A stretch of 64,000 nt of DNA from an uncultured Pelagibacteraceae bacterium (GCA_902594705.1 CACJNI010000001.1:62001-126000), one strand, 5' to 3'; shown: positions 47,671-59,987, numbered from the stretch's first letter. Notes: a model not told the origin generated them from the letters alone. A program made the numbers and translations.

Positions 47671-47745
47671 TGGTGGGCCGTGTTGGTTACGCTCCAACTA
47701 CCCCTGCAATGTCAATGCAGTACTCTACTATTGAGCTAACGGCCC
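47671..47745 (-). tRNA. tRNA-Val(GAC) with noncanonical D/T loops
   Basis: GGGCCGT TA GCTC AATAGTA GAGT A CTGCA TTGACAT TGCAG GGGTA GTTGG AGCGTAA CCAAC ACGGCCC ACCA; stems paired throughout. Confidence 0.88.
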
Positions 47746-49568
47746 TAACTTTCTAAGAAACTCTTTAATTGCTTCGACCTGCTTGGATGTTTTAGTTTTC
47801 TTAATGCTTTTGCTTCAATCTGCCTGATCCGTTCTCTAGTAACAGAAAACTGAAGGCCAACTTCTTCAAGTGTATGATCTGTATTCATTCCAACACCAAA
47901 TCTCATTCTTAATACACGTTCTTCTCTTGGTGTAAGAGTAGATAAAATTTTTGTTGTAGCTTCGCTTAAATTAGATTTTATCGCCTGTTCAAGTGGTGCT
48001 AGTGCCTTTGTATCCTCGATAAAATCACCAAGACTACTATCTTCTTCGTCGCCAACAGGTTTTTCAAGTGATACAGGTTCTTTTGAAATTTTTAAAACTT
48101 TTCTAACTTTTTCTAAAGGCATTCTTAATTTTTTTGCTAACTCTTCAGGTGTAGCTTCTCTACCAAACTCACTTAATATTAACCTTTGTGTTCTTACAAT
48201 TTTATTTATAGTTTCTATCATATGAACAGGAATTCTTATTGTTCTTGCTTGATCTGCTATGGATCTAGTGATCGCTTGTCTAATCCACCAAGTTGCGTAT
48301 GTAGAAAATTTATATCCTCTTCTATATTCAAATTTATCAACTGCTTTCATCAATCCTATATTTCCCTCTTGAATTAAATCTAAAAATTGGAGACCTCGGT
48401 TTGTATATTTTTTTGCAATAGAGATAACTAACCTTAGGTTGGCCTCAACCATTTCTTTTTTTGCAATCCTAGATTCTTTCTCCCCTTTTTGAACTCTGCT
48501 AACAAGCTTTTTATAATCAGTTACAGATACTCCCAACTTATGACTAATTTCAACTAGTCTATCTCTTATATTTTTAAATTCATTTTTATTTTTTTGAAAA
48601 AACTTTTTCCACGTTTCATTTGTGTCAAGAAATTCTTTAAGATTTGGATTTATTTCATTTCCAATATAAAATTTTATAAATTCATCTCTTGAAATTTTAG
48701 ACTCGAGTGCCAATCTCAACAAATTTCCTTCTAATGAGATTATTTTTTTATTTTCAGCATAATGTTTTTGAACCAATTCCTCGAGAACAGAGGGTGATAA
48801 CTGTAAAGACTTAATATGTTCTAGTATGTTATCAACTATTTTTTTATAACCTTTTTCTTTGTTTGAAGAAAATTTTTTTGATTGCAAAACATTATCTAAT
48901 TTCTCTTTTTGGTATTTAATAAGTTTATTGTACTCTTTTGTTAATGTATGGACTGTATGTAAAACTTTTGGTTTGATTTCTGTTTCCATAGCTGCCAAAG
49001 TAGGATTAAATTCATCTTCTTCAACACTAGCGGTTTCATCACCTGACTGCTCTTCTTGTTTTTTTTGTTTTGATCCATTTTCATTTTCATCATCTTCCAT
49101 ATAATTTGTATCAATATCAATAATTTCTCTTACCAAAATTTCATCATTTTGAAGTTTATTATTCCATTCAAAAAATTGTTGAGCTGTTATTGGGCTTTGA
49201 GATAACGCATTAAGCATTACATCTTTTCCTGCTTCAATTCTTTTTGCAATTGCTATCTCACCTTCTCTGGAAAGTAATTCGACACCACCCATTTCACGTA
49301 GATACATTCTAATCGGATCATCACTTTTTTCTAAAGTTTTCCCTTCTTCTTTAGAGTTTGCATCTTTCTTTCTTAAGACTTTGTAATCAGATTTTTTTTC
49401 AACAAGAACTATACTTTCATCAAGAATATGTATAAATGCTTGAGCGAGATTTTCACTCGATAAATTTCTTTTTCCTAAAGACTTGTTAAGTTCTTCATGA
49501 GTTATAAAACCTCTGTGGATCCCACGACCCATCAATCTTGCAAATGATTTTGTAATTATTCTTTCCAC
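47745..49568 (-). CDS. rpoD: RNA polymerase primary sigma factor RpoD
   Basis: [87 protein letters not shown]. Confidence 0.97.
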   Translation of the reverse strand: MERIITKSFARLMGRGIHRGFITHEELNKSLGKRNLSSENLAQAFIHILDESIVLVEKKSDYKVLRKKDANSKEEGKTLEKSDDPIRMYLREMGGVELLSREGEIAIAKRIEAGKDVMLNALSQSPITAQQFFEWNNKLQNDEILVREIIDIDTNYMEDDENENGSKQKKQEEQSGDETASVEEDEFNPTLAAMETEIKPKVLHTVHTLTKEYNKLIKYQKEKLDNVLQSKKFSSNKEKGYKKIVDNILEHIKSLQLSPSVLEELVQKHYAENKKIISLEGNLLRLALESKISRDEFIKFYIGNEINPNLKEFLDTNETWKKFFQKNKNEFKNIRDRLVEISHKLGVSVTDYKKLVSRVQKGEKESRIAKKEMVEANLRLVISIAKKYTNRGLQFLDLIQEGNIGLMKAVDKFEYRRGYKFSTYATWWIRQAITRSIADQARTIRIPVHMIETINKIVRTQRLILSEFGREATPEELAKKLRMPLEKVRKVLKISKEPVSLEKPVGDEEDSSLGDFIEDTKALAPLEQAIKSNLSEATTKILSTLTPREERVLRMRFGVGMNTDHTLEEVGLQFSVTRERIRQIEAKALRKLKHPSRSKQLKSFLES

Positions 49569-49633
49569 AATATAAAGTTTGAACGACTTATATAATGTCT
49601 ATTATAGAAAAATCTATGTGATTTTTTTTATTT

Positions 49634-51409
49634 TTAGTTAATTTTTTGTTGTTTTTTCAACTCTTTTATCTCATTAAATACGGACTCGCTCATATCCTGG
49701 GAAAACTTTGATTCTAAATCTAATATTCTTTGTTCTAATTCATAATTTTTTAGATCTTGAATGACTTCATTAAAAATTTCTAAAATTTTTTCATCATCGT
49801 TTAAATTTTTTGAAATTATATGTTTAATGGAAGCATAATTCATCACTCTACTAATCAGATTGTTATCAACATCTAATTTTTGAATATCTAAATTGGACAA
49901 GTGTTCTGACTGATCAAGTATTTTATGATATAATTGTTTATTTTCATAACTGTAGAGTTTAACATTATCTAATAAATGTAAATTTTTATAAATTAATTTT
50001 GGTTTAGTGAGCAAAATATATAAAAATGAAAATTCTTTTATTTCAAAAGATTTTAGTGATTTTGTTTCATTATAATAACTTTTAGTCTTATCAAGAGATT
50101 TAGGAAATTTTTTATAAATTTTATTATATTTGGAATTTATGTTTGGTGTTAATTCCGATACCTTTTCAAGAAAATACTCTAACGTATATTTTCTTATAAA
50201 ATTATCTTTAATATTTGAAGCAATTTCTCTTAGTTTTTTTTCTAAAATAGCTTTTGAACTTGGATTTTCAGTTGTCAGACCCATGTAATGTTGAAAGATA
50301 AATTTGTGTATAGGTATAGATTTCTGATTTGAGATTTCTAAAAACTTATCTTTACCATATTTATTTACGTAACTATCAGGATCTAAATTATTTTCCAAAA
50401 GGAGAAATGAAATTTTTTTGTCAGGTTTCATTTCATCTATAATGTTTTCAGCAGCTCTCAATGCAGCTTTATAGCCACTTTGATCTCCATCAAAACATAT
50501 AATGATATGATTATAGAACTGATATAAAATTTGTATTTGTTTACTTGTTAAAGCAGTTCCTAAATTCGCAACGGTATTTTCTATTCCATTTTTGTATAAA
50601 CCTATAACATCCATATATCCTTCTACTAAATATACTTCCTCTAATTTATTAGATAATCTTCTAGCTTTATCAAGATTGTATAAATTTGAACCCTTCTTAA
50701 AAAAAGGTGTCTCAGGTGAATTAATATATTTGGCTAAATTTTTATTATCATCTATAATTCTTCCTCCAAAACCAATTATATTTCCTGAAATATTATTTAT
50801 TGGAAAAATTATTCTATTTCTAAATCTTGATATATGTTTCTTTCTATTCTCATCAAAGTAGAATAATCCTGTTTCTTTAATAATTTCTTCATCAAAATCT
50901 TTTGTTAATTTCTCATAATAATTTAAGTCTTCTGTAACAAAACCTAGATTAAAATTTTTAACTTCTGTAACAGACAGTCCTCTTTCTTTGAGATAATTTT
51001 TTGCCTTTATCGATTTCTCATTTTTGAATAATTCATTTATATAAAATTCAGAAAAATTTTTATGTATTGATTTATATAATTTCCATTTTTTTTCTTTTTC
51101 TTCATCTTGTTTTGAAAATGTATAAGGTTGCATACCTGCAAGACTTGAAAGCATTTTGACCGCTTCACCAAATCTAAGGTTTTGAGTTTTCATAACAAAG
51201 TCAAATATATTTCCATGCTCGCTTGTGCTAAAACAATGATAAAATTCTTTTTCATCATTAACTGTAAATGATGGAGTTTTTTCTGTTTTAAATGGAGATA
51301 AACCAACAAACTCCTTGCCTCTTTTTTTTAGTTTAACAGTTTTAGAGACTACTGTTGAAACTTTTAATCTAGTTTTTATTTCGTCTAAATATTCTTTTGG
51401 ATATTTCAT
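49634..51409 (-). CDS. dnaG: DNA primase DnaG (short zinc-binding region variant)
   Basis: LSPFKTEKTPSFTVNDEKEFYHCFSTSEHGNIFDFVM; RFRNRIIFPI; VEGYMDVIGLYKNGIENTVANLGTALT; CFDGDQSGYKAALRAAE. Confidence 0.94.
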   Translation of the reverse strand: MKYPKEYLDEIKTRLKVSTVVSKTVKLKKRGKEFVGLSPFKTEKTPSFTVNDEKEFYHCFSTSEHGNIFDFVMKTQNLRFGEAVKMLSSLAGMQPYTFSKQDEEKEKKWKLYKSIHKNFSEFYINELFKNEKSIKAKNYLKERGLSVTEVKNFNLGFVTEDLNYYEKLTKDFDEEIIKETGLFYFDENRKKHISRFRNRIIFPINNISGNIIGFGGRIIDDNKNLAKYINSPETPFFKKGSNLYNLDKARRLSNKLEEVYLVEGYMDVIGLYKNGIENTVANLGTALTSKQIQILYQFYNHIIICFDGDQSGYKAALRAAENIIDEMKPDKKISFLLLENNLDPDSYVNKYGKDKFLEISNQKSIPIHKFIFQHYMGLTTENPSSKAILEKKLREIASNIKDNFIRKYTLEYFLEKVSELTPNINSKYNKIYKKFPKSLDKTKSYYNETKSLKSFEIKEFSFLYILLTKPKLIYKNLHLLDNVKLYSYENKQLYHKILDQSEHLSNLDIQKLDVDNNLISRVMNYASIKHIISKNLNDDEKILEIFNEVIQDLKNYELEQRILDLESKFSQDMSESVFNEIKELKKQQKIN

Positions 51410-51894
51410 TAGCTATTAAGTAAATTTTTAATAATCTGACCTGCTTTAGAAAAATCAATTGTATCAGCATGGTTTTTTTTTAACTCACCCATTACTTTGC
51501 CCATATCCTTAATTGAAGAGGCTCCAGAACTTTTTATAATTTCTTCACATACTTTTTTTGTATCTTCCTCAGATAATTGCTTAGGTAAATATTCAGATAA
51601 AACATCAAGCTCCCCTTGTTCAATTTCTAATAAATCTGACCTGTTATTTTTTTTGTATATTTCAATTGATTCGGATCTTTGTTTGATCATTTTTTTTAAG
51701 AGTTTTTTTATGTCATCATCGTCTGTCTCTTTTTTATTTGGGCCAGATCTGTTGTTAATGTCTAAGTCCTTAACTCCAGATAAAATTAACCTATAAGTTG
51801 ATATCTTATTTTTATCTTTTGATTTTAAAGCATTTTTGTAATCGTTATCTATTTTATCTCTCATGGTCATAATCAGAATGTACTTCATAGACAA
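51409..51894 (-). CDS. yqeY: GatB/YqeY domain protein
   Basis: RDKIDNDYKNALKSKDKNKISTYRLILSGVKDLDI...EYLPKQLSEEDTKK...MGKVMGELKKNHADTIDFSKAGQIIKNLL. Confidence 0.9.
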   Translation of the reverse strand: MSMKYILIMTMRDKIDNDYKNALKSKDKNKISTYRLILSGVKDLDINNRSGPNKKETDDDDIKKLLKKMIKQRSESIEIYKKNNRSDLLEIEQGELDVLSEYLPKQLSEEDTKKVCEEIIKSSGASSIKDMGKVMGELKKNHADTIDFSKAGQIIKNLLNS

Positions 51895-51993
51895 AATTGT
51901 TCAAAAGAAAAAATTGTATTTTTAAAAAATTATTATAGATCTGTTGCGGATAAATACGTTTTATTGTATTAACCTTTAACTTATGAGTTGTAA

Positions 51994-53187
51994 TTGACTT
52001 TAAAACGAAAAAACAAAACTTCACATCTCTCCAATTTTAACACAGCTATTTTAGTTCTTGAAAATAGATCAGTCTTTAAAGGGATTGGACTAGGACATGC
52101 AGGAGAGGCAACTGGAGAGGTATGCTTTAATACATCATTAACTGGTTACCAAGAAATAATATCTGATCCATCGTATGCAGGACAGATAATAAATTTTACA
52201 TTTCCACACATTGGGAACGTTGGGGTTAACAAAGAAGACATAGAGTCTGATAAAATATGGACAAGAGGAGTTATTTTTAATTCAGAGATAACAAGTCCTT
52301 CAAATTATAGGTCTCTTCAAAATTTAGATAAGTGGCTTAAAAAAAATAAAATAGTAGGCATAACTGGTCTTGATACTAGAAGTTTAACAAATTTTATCAG
52401 AGATAAAGGGGCTCCAAAAGGAACAATATCAAACAATAAAAATGGTAAATTTAATATTAATAAACTAATAAATAAATCAATAAAATGGCCTGGTTTAAAC
52501 GGAATGGATCTAGCTGAAGAAGTCTCAACTAATAAAACTTATATTTGGAAAGGATATAAAACTTGGAAAAAAAATAAGGGTTATGAAAAAAATAAAAAAA
52601 AAAAATTTAGGGTTGTGGCGATAGATTATGGAATTAAAAAAAATATACTTAGGTATTTTTCTGATTTTGATTGCGAAGTTAAAGTCGTTTCCTGCAAAGA
52701 AAATGCAAATAATATACTTAATCTAAAACCTCATGGAATTTTTTTGTCAAACGGTCCTGGTGATCCTGCTGCAACAGGAAAGTATGCGATTAAAGTTGTT
52801 AAAAATTTAATAAAAAAAAATATTCCATTATTTGGGATATGTTTGGGTCATCAAATATTAGCTTTAGCATTAGATGCAAAAACTAAAAAAATGAAATTGG
52901 GGCATAGGGGTGCAAATCATCCAGTAAAAAATTTAATTACAAAGAAAGTTGAAATTACCAGTCAAAATCATGGATTTGAGGTTGTTAAGCAAAGCTTAAA
53001 AAAAAATACAGAAATAACTCATCTATCATTATTCGACAATTCTATTGAAGGAATAAGATTAAAAAATAAACCAGTTTGCTCAGTCCAATATCATCCCGAA
53101 GCTAATCCTGGACCACAAGATAGTAAATATTTGTTTAGTAATTTTGTTAAAGACATAAAAAAATATGCCAAAAAGAAAAGATATTAA
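51994..53187 (+). CDS. carA: Carbamoyl-phosphate synthase small subunit
   Basis: [57 protein letters not shown] start. Confidence 0.96.
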   Translation: MTLKRKNKTSHLSNFNTAILVLENRSVFKGIGLGHAGEATGEVCFNTSLTGYQEIISDPSYAGQIINFTFPHIGNVGVNKEDIESDKIWTRGVIFNSEITSPSNYRSLQNLDKWLKKNKIVGITGLDTRSLTNFIRDKGAPKGTISNNKNGKFNINKLINKSIKWPGLNGMDLAEEVSTNKTYIWKGYKTWKKNKGYEKNKKKKFRVVAIDYGIKKNILRYFSDFDCEVKVVSCKENANNILNLKPHGIFLSNGPGDPAATGKYAIKVVKNLIKKNIPLFGICLGHQILALALDAKTKKMKLGHRGANHPVKNLITKKVEITSQNHGFEVVKQSLKKNTEITHLSLFDNSIEGIRLKNKPVCSVQYHPEANPGPQDSKYLFSNFVKDIKKYAKKKRY

Positions 53188-56100
53188 AAAAATTTTAGTC
53201 ATTGGAGCTGGACCAATTATTATTGGTCAAGCTTGTGAATTTGATTATTCAGGAACACAAGCATGTAAAGCATTAAAAGATGAAGGTTATAAAGTAATAT
53301 TAATAAACTCAAATCCAGCAACTATAATGACAGATCCTGGTGTTGCTGATAAAACTTATATTGAACCAATATCTTTGGAAGTGCTTGAGGAAGTCATCAA
53401 AAAAGAGAGGCCTGATGCTATTCTCCCTACAATGGGTGGTCAAACAGCATTAAATCTTGCAATTAATGCAGAAAAAATTGGTTTGCTTAAAAAGTATAGA
53501 ATTGAACTTATCGGAGCAAACTCCAAAGCTATAGCAAATGCTGAAGATAGAAAAAAATTTAGAAAGAATATGTCTGATATTGGTATTGATTTACCAAAAT
53601 CAGAAGTTCTAAATAAATTTTCAAAAGCGAAAAAATGCTTAAATAAAATTGGTCTTCCTGCAATTATTAGACCCTCATTTACTTTAGGTGGATTAGGTGG
53701 AGGAATTGCAAGAACATCAAAAGATTTTTTTAAAATTATTAAAGAAGGAATGAACGAGTCTCCTCAAAATCAGGTTTTGGTTGAAGAATGTTTAGATGGA
53801 TGGAAAGAGTTTGAGATGGAAGTTGTCAGAGATAGAAATGATAATTGTATAATTATATGTTCAATAGAAAATATTGATCCAATGGGAACTCATACTGGTG
53901 ATTCTGTTACAATAGCTCCAGCATTAACACTTACAGATAAAGAGTATCAAGTAATGAGAAATGCATCTATTGCTTGCTTAAGAAAAATAGGTGTTGAAAC
54001 AGGAGGTTCAAATGTTCAATTCGCCATAAATCCAAAAAATGGAAGAATGGTAATTATTGAAATGAATCCGAGAGTTTCAAGATCATCTGCATTAGCTTCA
54101 AAAGCAACTGGCTTTCCAATAGCAAAAGTAGCCGCAAAATTAGCAGTCGGTTACACTCTAGATGAATTACAAAATGAGATAACAAAAGTAACACCAGCTT
54201 CTTTTGAACCAACAATTGATTATGTTGTTACAAAAATCCCAAGGTTTACCTTTGAAAAATTTTCTGACACGGAAGCAATTTTAGGAACATCAATGAGATC
54301 AGTTGGTGAAGCAATGGCAATAGGAAGAAATTTCAAAGAATCTTTTCAAAAAGCTTTGGTTTCACTTGAAACTGGCTTATCGGGATTAGATGATATTTTT
54401 AAATATTCTAAAAAAGAAATTAAAAAAAATTTAAAAATTAATATTCCAAATAAATTGCTATTAATTGCTGAAGCTTTTAGAAAAAAAATTTCTTTAGATG
54501 TTATATATAAATTATCGAAGGTAGATCCATGGTTTTTAAATCAAATTAAAGAAATAGTTGATGAAGAAAAAATATTGATTTCAAAAGGGCTACCCAAAAC
54601 TTTTGTGGAATTTAATAGAATAAAATCAATAGGCTTTTCTGACAAAAAAATATCGCAATTAACTGGTCAAAAAGAAGCTATTGTCAAATCAAGAAGAAAA
54701 GGCTTAAAAGTTATGCCTGTTTTTAAGAAAGTTGATACCTGTGCCGCTGAATTCAAATCTTTCACACCTTATATGTATTCTACTTATCAAAGAAATTTCT
54801 CTATTAAAACTGAGTGTGAAGCTGATCCAAGTAATAAAAAGAAAATAATAATTTTAGGTGGAGGACCAAATAGAATTGGTCAAGGTATAGAGTTTGATTA
54901 CTGCTGTTGTCAGGCTAGCTTTTCATTAAAAGAAACAGGTTTTGAAACAATAATGATAAATTGTAACCCGGAAACTGTTTCTACAGATTATGATACAAGT
55001 GATAGATTATACTTTGAACCTTTAATTGAAGAGTATGTTGAGAATATAATCTTAAAAGAAAAATCAAAAGGAAATCTAATTGGGATTATTGCACAATTTG
55101 GAGGCCAAACTCCTATCAAATTAGCTAAATTTTTAGATGAAAATAAATTGCCTATTTTAGGGACACAATATAAATCGATTGATCTTGCAGAAGATAGAGA
55201 CAGATTTAGAGAGTTGCTCATAAAGCTTAAATTAAAACAAGCAGAAAGTGGAATAGCCTACAAATTCGATCAAGCTATTAATGTTGCTGAAAAAATTGGA
55301 TTACCAGTAGTTGTAAGACCTTCTTATGTTTTGGGAGGAAGGGCTATGGAGATTGTTCATGATAAAAGTCAATTGAAACAATTTATTAATGAGGCCTTCA
55401 AAGCATCAGAACAAAATCCAATTTTAATTGATAAATTTATCGACAGTGCGATGGAAGTAGATGTTGATGCAATTTCTGACGGAAAAGATGTTTATGTTGC
55501 TGGAATAATGCAACATATCGAAGAAGCCGGGATTCATTCTGGAGACTCTGCTTGTTGCTTGCCGCCAGTATCAATAAAAGCGAACCTTTTAAGAGAATTA
55601 AAAATACAAACAAGAAAATTGGCTTTGGCTTTAAAAGTCAAAGGATTTTTAAATATTCAATTCGCAATTAAAAATGATGAAATATTTGTCATTGAAGTTA
55701 ATCCTAGAGCAAGCAGAACTGTTCCTTTTGTTTCAAAAGCAAATGGTATTCCACTTGCAAAAATTGCATCAAGAATAATGTCTGGGGAAAAGTTAAGTAA
55801 ATATAAATTAAAATATAAAACCAATAAAAAATTTGCTGTTAAGGAAGCAGTATTTCCATTCAATAAATTTCCAGATAGTGATTTATTACTTGGCCCTGAG
55901 ATGAAGTCTACTGGTGAGGTAATGGGTTTTGATGATGATTTTGGAATGGCTGTTGCAAAAAGTCAAATTGCTGCATCAAATTCATTGCCAACTAAGGGCA
56001 TGGCATTCTTATCAGTGAAAGACTCGCATAAACAAGAAATAATCGGTGTTGCGCAAAGATTAATAAAACTTGGATTTACACTTTCTGCAACCAAGGGAAC

Positions 56101-56389
56101 TTCAGAGATTTTAAAACAAAATGGAATGAAATGTAAAAAAATTAATAAAGTGAGCAGTGGTAGACCACATATAGTAGATGTTTTGAATTCAAAAAAAATA
56201 TCATTGGTAATAAATACTGGAGGTGGAAACTCTGAGCACAGGATTAGTGATGCAAGAGCATTAAGAAGAGGAACTCTTGCAAACAAAATTCCTTATTGTA
56301 CGAATATGTCTACAGCCTACTCATTCTTAGAAGCAATTAAATCCTTAAAAACAACGAAGTTAAGAGTTAGATCTCTGCAAGATAATTAA
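53165..56389 (+). CDS. carB: Carbamoyl-phosphate synthase large subunit
   Basis: [39 protein letters not shown], duplicated ATP-grasp, C-terminal MGS-like domain. Confidence 0.97.
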   Translation: MPKRKDIKKILVIGAGPIIIGQACEFDYSGTQACKALKDEGYKVILINSNPATIMTDPGVADKTYIEPISLEVLEEVIKKERPDAILPTMGGQTALNLAINAEKIGLLKKYRIELIGANSKAIANAEDRKKFRKNMSDIGIDLPKSEVLNKFSKAKKCLNKIGLPAIIRPSFTLGGLGGGIARTSKDFFKIIKEGMNESPQNQVLVEECLDGWKEFEMEVVRDRNDNCIIICSIENIDPMGTHTGDSVTIAPALTLTDKEYQVMRNASIACLRKIGVETGGSNVQFAINPKNGRMVIIEMNPRVSRSSALASKATGFPIAKVAAKLAVGYTLDELQNEITKVTPASFEPTIDYVVTKIPRFTFEKFSDTEAILGTSMRSVGEAMAIGRNFKESFQKALVSLETGLSGLDDIFKYSKKEIKKNLKINIPNKLLLIAEAFRKKISLDVIYKLSKVDPWFLNQIKEIVDEEKILISKGLPKTFVEFNRIKSIGFSDKKISQLTGQKEAIVKSRRKGLKVMPVFKKVDTCAAEFKSFTPYMYSTYQRNFSIKTECEADPSNKKKIIILGGGPNRIGQGIEFDYCCCQASFSLKETGFETIMINCNPETVSTDYDTSDRLYFEPLIEEYVENIILKEKSKGNLIGIIAQFGGQTPIKLAKFLDENKLPILGTQYKSIDLAEDRDRFRELLIKLKLKQAESGIAYKFDQAINVAEKIGLPVVVRPSYVLGGRAMEIVHDKSQLKQFINEAFKASEQNPILIDKFIDSAMEVDVDAISDGKDVYVAGIMQHIEEAGIHSGDSACCLPPVSIKANLLRELKIQTRKLALALKVKGFLNIQFAIKNDEIFVIEVNPRASRTVPFVSKANGIPLAKIASRIMSGEKLSKYKLKYKTNKKFAVKEAVFPFNKFPDSDLLLGPEMKSTGEVMGFDDDFGMAVAKSQIAASNSLPTKGMAFLSVKDSHKQEIIGVAQRLIKLGFTLSATKGTSEILKQNGMKCKKINKVSSGRPHIVDVLNSKKISLVINTGGGNSEHRISDARALRRGTLANKIPYCTNMSTAYSFLEAIKSLKTTKLRVRSLQDN

Positions 56390-56391
56390 TT

Positions 56392-57054
56392 TTAATTGAC
56401 TTTCCAATCTGTCTCGAATGTAACGTAATTTACTTGAAGACATCTTCTCTCTTTTACTATTTCTTTTTTTTCCATACCATGCCAAGTGTTAGGGCCACTT
56501 GAAAAGAAATAACCATAATTATCCTTGTAAGGAACAGTTTTTGCTAATTTTAGATTTTCATCATAAAAATCTGTGCCTAAATCTTCTTTTTCATTATGTT
56601 TGTTTACGAATAATAAACATGACATCAGTTTCTCTTTAATATCGCAATGTGGTTTTAACCAGAATCCTTTTCTGTCACAGATAACTTCAACTCTTACATA
56701 TGAATTAGAAAGATCTTTATTGATCATTTCTGAAATTTTTTTGTAAGTTGATGGATTTTGAAGTTCTTTAATAAATTCAACAAGATTAGGGAATTGTTTT
56801 GAATTTTCTTTTGTCACAAAACATCTAAATTTTAATGCTTTGCCGCCGTCTGATATACCTTCTCTAAACTTACCTTCGCCCCCATCAATTGCTCTTGTAC
56901 CATCATAGTTTAAATTATGTTCTATCGGATTAGCTATATCAGCATTTACAATTTCCTGAACTTGTAGGTCGGTAAGTGGTTGATTTAATTCCCAATGTTC
57001 AAAAGGAGTTTTGTGATTTGAAGAATTTTTTAATATTGAATTTAAAAATGCCAT
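56392..57054 (-). CDS. 2OG-Fe(II) oxygenase-like protein
   Basis: WLKPHCDIKEKLMSCLLFVN (HxD) and distal NTWHGMEKKEIVKERRCLQVNYV. Confidence 0.65.
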   Translation of the reverse strand: MAFLNSILKNSSNHKTPFEHWELNQPLTDLQVQEIVNADIANPIEHNLNYDGTRAIDGGEGKFREGISDGGKALKFRCFVTKENSKQFPNLVEFIKELQNPSTYKKISEMINKDLSNSYVRVEVICDRKGFWLKPHCDIKEKLMSCLLFVNKHNEKEDLGTDFYDENLKLAKTVPYKDNYGYFFSSGPNTWHGMEKKEIVKERRCLQVNYVTFETDWKVN

Positions 57055-58001
57055 TATAATTGAATTTTATCTTTAATGATATTTGCTACTCTATTCGTTT
57101 CATCTAGTTTTTCATAGTTCCAATTTTCAAGTTTTTCTCCCAATTCTTTTACAATATTCATTTCTTGAAATAATTTTCTAAAATTTTTAAACCTTTTATC
57201 GCTTTTTTTAGGTGGAATAGTAGCAACATAAATTGGTTTTCCAGTTAAAGCTGCCTCGGAAATCATAGAGCTTGAATCGCAAGTAACAACTATATGTTTT
57301 GATATTGCAAGCGCGCTTAAATAGGCCTTTTTATCAACACCATCTAATACTAAATGATCATTTCCAAAATATATTTTTGCATGTTCTATAGTTCCCTTTG
57401 GTGTTCTCATAGAGGGAATAACTACTAAACTAAGATTATTTTCTTTTACTAAATAATTTACTTTTGAAAAAATTTCTTGGATATTTCTATCTGAATAATC
57501 GTAATACTGAGTAGGACCACCAATTATTAATGATATTATATTTTTATCCATCAATTTGTTAGAAATATTAAACAAATATTCTTTGTCTTCTTCAATTTCT
57601 TCACTTGTTAAATAATGAATAGCTCCTTTTGTTTTTACTACGTTATGCCCATCAAGATTATCATGCTCGGGTACTACAACTAAATCAAAATTATCTAATT
57701 TTACTTTTGGGTTTTGAATATGAATATTAAATACTTTTTTATTTGAATTTTTTTTTAAGAATAATGATGGAATAATACTTTTTCTCCCACATGAAATTAT
57801 TAAATCAACATCTTCGCATTCAATTTTTTTAAAAACTGAGTCGGATATTGGAGTGAATTTTGGTGGAATAATTTTCCAGAAACCTTTTGTTTCAACTATG
57901 TGGTGAGAAAAATTTATGTCTAAAGCTTTAGCCAAACCTTCTACTTGGCTAATCATCCCATGCATACCTTCTGTTAATAATATACCTTTCAATTTAGTCA
58001 T
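57054..58001 (-). CDS. ELM1/GtrOC1-type putative nucleoside-diphosphate-sugar epimerase/glycosyltransferase-like family
   Basis: LTEGMHGMISQVEGLAKAL, LIISCGRKSIIPSLFLKK, FNIHIQNPKVKLDNFDLVVVPEHD, VTCDSSSMISEAALTGKPIY. Confidence 0.78.
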   Translation of the reverse strand: MTKLKGILLTEGMHGMISQVEGLAKALDINFSHHIVETKGFWKIIPPKFTPISDSVFKKIECEDVDLIISCGRKSIIPSLFLKKNSNKKVFNIHIQNPKVKLDNFDLVVVPEHDNLDGHNVVKTKGAIHYLTSEEIEEDKEYLFNISNKLMDKNIISLIIGGPTQYYDYSDRNIQEIFSKVNYLVKENNLSLVVIPSMRTPKGTIEHAKIYFGNDHLVLDGVDKKAYLSALAISKHIVVTCDSSSMISEAALTGKPIYVATIPPKKSDKRFKNFRKLFQEMNIVKELGEKLENWNYEKLDETNRVANIIKDKIQL

Positions 58002-58022
58002 TAATCATTATATAGCTTTCAT

Positions 58023-58967
58023 ATGAGTGAAAATCCAACTAAACACACAAAAGTGTTAATAATAGGGTCAGGTCCCGCTGGATATACAGCAGCAATTTAT
58101 GCAGCAAGAGCAATGTTAAAACCAATATTAGTTTATGGTATGGAACCTGGTGGCCAGTTAACTACTACAACTGATGTTGAAAATTTTCCCGGATTTAAAG
58201 ATGTAATACAAGGGCCATGGCTTATGGATCAAATGAAAGGTCAGGCAGAAGTTGTTGGAACTGAAATGATTCAAGATCATATAGCGTCAGTGGACTTAAA
58301 ATCTAAGCCATTTAAAGCTGTTGGAGATAGCGGCCAAATTTATGAAGCAGAGTCAATTATTATCTCAACAGGAGCTCAAGCTAGATGGTTAAATATTGAC
58401 TCCGAACAAAATTTCAGAGGTTTTGGTGTGTCTGCATGTGCAACATGTGATGGATTTTTCTTTAAAGACAAAACTGTGGCAGTTGTAGGAGGTGGAAATG
58501 CTGCAGTTGAAGAAGCTATGTTTTTAACAAAATTTGCCTCAAAAGTTCAGCTTATACACAGAAGAGATAGTCTTAGAGCAGAAAAATTACTCCAAAAGAA
58601 ATTAATGGAAAATAAAAAAATTGAAATAATTTGGGACTCGGTTGTTGATGAAGTTATTGGGGATAATGATCCTAAAAATGTAACAGGATTAAAAATTAAA
58701 AATGTTAAAACAAATAAAATAGATGAACTAAAAATTGATGGATTGTTTATAGCTATAGGACATGATCCAGCAACTTCATTATTTAAAGACCAACTAGAAA
58801 TGGATAATGAGGGTTATTTAATTACAAAACCAGAGTCAACGGAAACAAATATACCAGGAGTGTTTGCTGCTGGTGATGTAAAAGATAAAATATTTAGACA
58901 GGCCGTTACAGCAGCTGGAATGGGATGTATGGCAGCATTAGAAGCTGAAAAACATTTATCTGAATAA
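58023..58967 (+). CDS. trxB: Thioredoxin-disulfide reductase
   Basis: IIGSGPAGYTAAIYAARA, SACATCDGFFFKDK (CATC), GGGNAAVEEA, FAAGDVKDKIFRQAVTAAGMGC. Confidence 0.96.
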   Translation: MSENPTKHTKVLIIGSGPAGYTAAIYAARAMLKPILVYGMEPGGQLTTTTDVENFPGFKDVIQGPWLMDQMKGQAEVVGTEMIQDHIASVDLKSKPFKAVGDSGQIYEAESIIISTGAQARWLNIDSEQNFRGFGVSACATCDGFFFKDKTVAVVGGGNAAVEEAMFLTKFASKVQLIHRRDSLRAEKLLQKKLMENKKIEIIWDSVVDEVIGDNDPKNVTGLKIKNVKTNKIDELKIDGLFIAIGHDPATSLFKDQLEMDNEGYLITKPESTETNIPGVFAAGDVKDKIFRQAVTAAGMGCMAALEAEKHLSE

Positions 58968-59987
58968 ATGAATGAAACAGTATTGTTAACGGGGATAAGT
59001 GGATGGATCGCTAAACACACTGCAATTGAATTATTAAAATCGGGATATAAAGTTTTAGGCACTGTTAGAGATTCTGGTTTAATAGAGCAAACAAAAAAAA
59101 CCATAAATGAATATGCATCAATTGATAAATTATCATTTGTCGAATTAGATCTTTTAAAAGACGAAGGCTGGGATGAGGCATTAAAAGGCTGTAAGTATGT
59201 AATGCATGTGGCTTCTCCTTTCCCTTTAAAGACCTCTAGAGATCGTGAAAGTCTTGTTCCAACAGCTAAAGATGGAACTATAAGAGTTTTAAAAGCTGCT
59301 GTTAATGCGGGAGTTGAACGTATTATTAAAACTTCTTCAATTGCAACAATGTTTAGAAAACCTAATAGGACAAATCCATATACATTTGGTGAAAATGATT
59401 GGAGTGATGCTAATTGGAAAGGTTGTAATGATTACTTTGTTTCAAAAATCAAGGCTGAAAAAGCAGCTTGGGAATTTATGGAGAATAAAGGTTTAAAGAA
59501 TAAGTTGGTATGTATATGTCCTGGAGGTGTCTTTGGAGACGCTTTAGATACTAAAGAAAAAACTTCGATAAGTTATGTTAAATTATTTCTAGAAGGTAAA
59601 TATCCAGGTGCTCCAGATTTTAGTATTTTAGTCTCAGATATGAAAGATGTAGTGAAAGCTCACATCAACTCTTTAACAAGACCAGATGTTGGTGGAAGAC
59701 GACTAATAATTGGCTCTGAGGTCAAAAGAATGATAGACTTTTCTAATATTATGGCTGAAGCATTACCTAAATATTCAAAAAAACTTCCAAAAAGAGTGTT
59801 GCCAAACTTTTTAGTGAGAATAATTAGTCATCTGGATACGAGTGCAAAAATGATGGTTCCAGATTTAGGGATAGAAATGCAAACTGATGCTTCGTATGCT
59901 GAAGATTTATTGGGATTTAAATTTCAGCCGGCTAGAGGATGTATTGAGGATGCAGCAAAATCAGTAGTTAGACTTGGATTAGTATAA
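58968..59987 (+). CDS. NAD-dependent epimerase/dihydroflavonol-4-reductase-like SDR
   Basis: LLTGISGWIAKHTAIELLKSGY, YFVSKIKAEKAAW (YxxxK), immediately follows trxB stop. Confidence 0.87.
   Translation: MNETVLLTGISGWIAKHTAIELLKSGYKVLGTVRDSGLIEQTKKTINEYASIDKLSFVELDLLKDEGWDEALKGCKYVMHVASPFPLKTSRDRESLVPTAKDGTIRVLKAAVNAGVERIIKTSSIATMFRKPNRTNPYTFGENDWSDANWKGCNDYFVSKIKAEKAAWEFMENKGLKNKLVCICPGGVFGDALDTKEKTSISYVKLFLEGKYPGAPDFSILVSDMKDVVKAHINSLTRPDVGGRRLIIGSEVKRMIDFSNIMAEALPKYSKKLPKRVLPNFLVRIISHLDTSAKMMVPDLGIEMQTDASYAEDLLGFKFQPARGCIEDAAKSVVRLGLV

Noticed and set aside
55963-56286. 107-aa minus-strand ORF
   Set aside because: Antisense within carB; no support.
56392-58001. Possible novel operon of oxygenase-like and ELM1-like genes
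   Set aside because: Both resemble known families and sit between ordinary housekeeping genes; nothing beyond a 1-nt overlap was seen.
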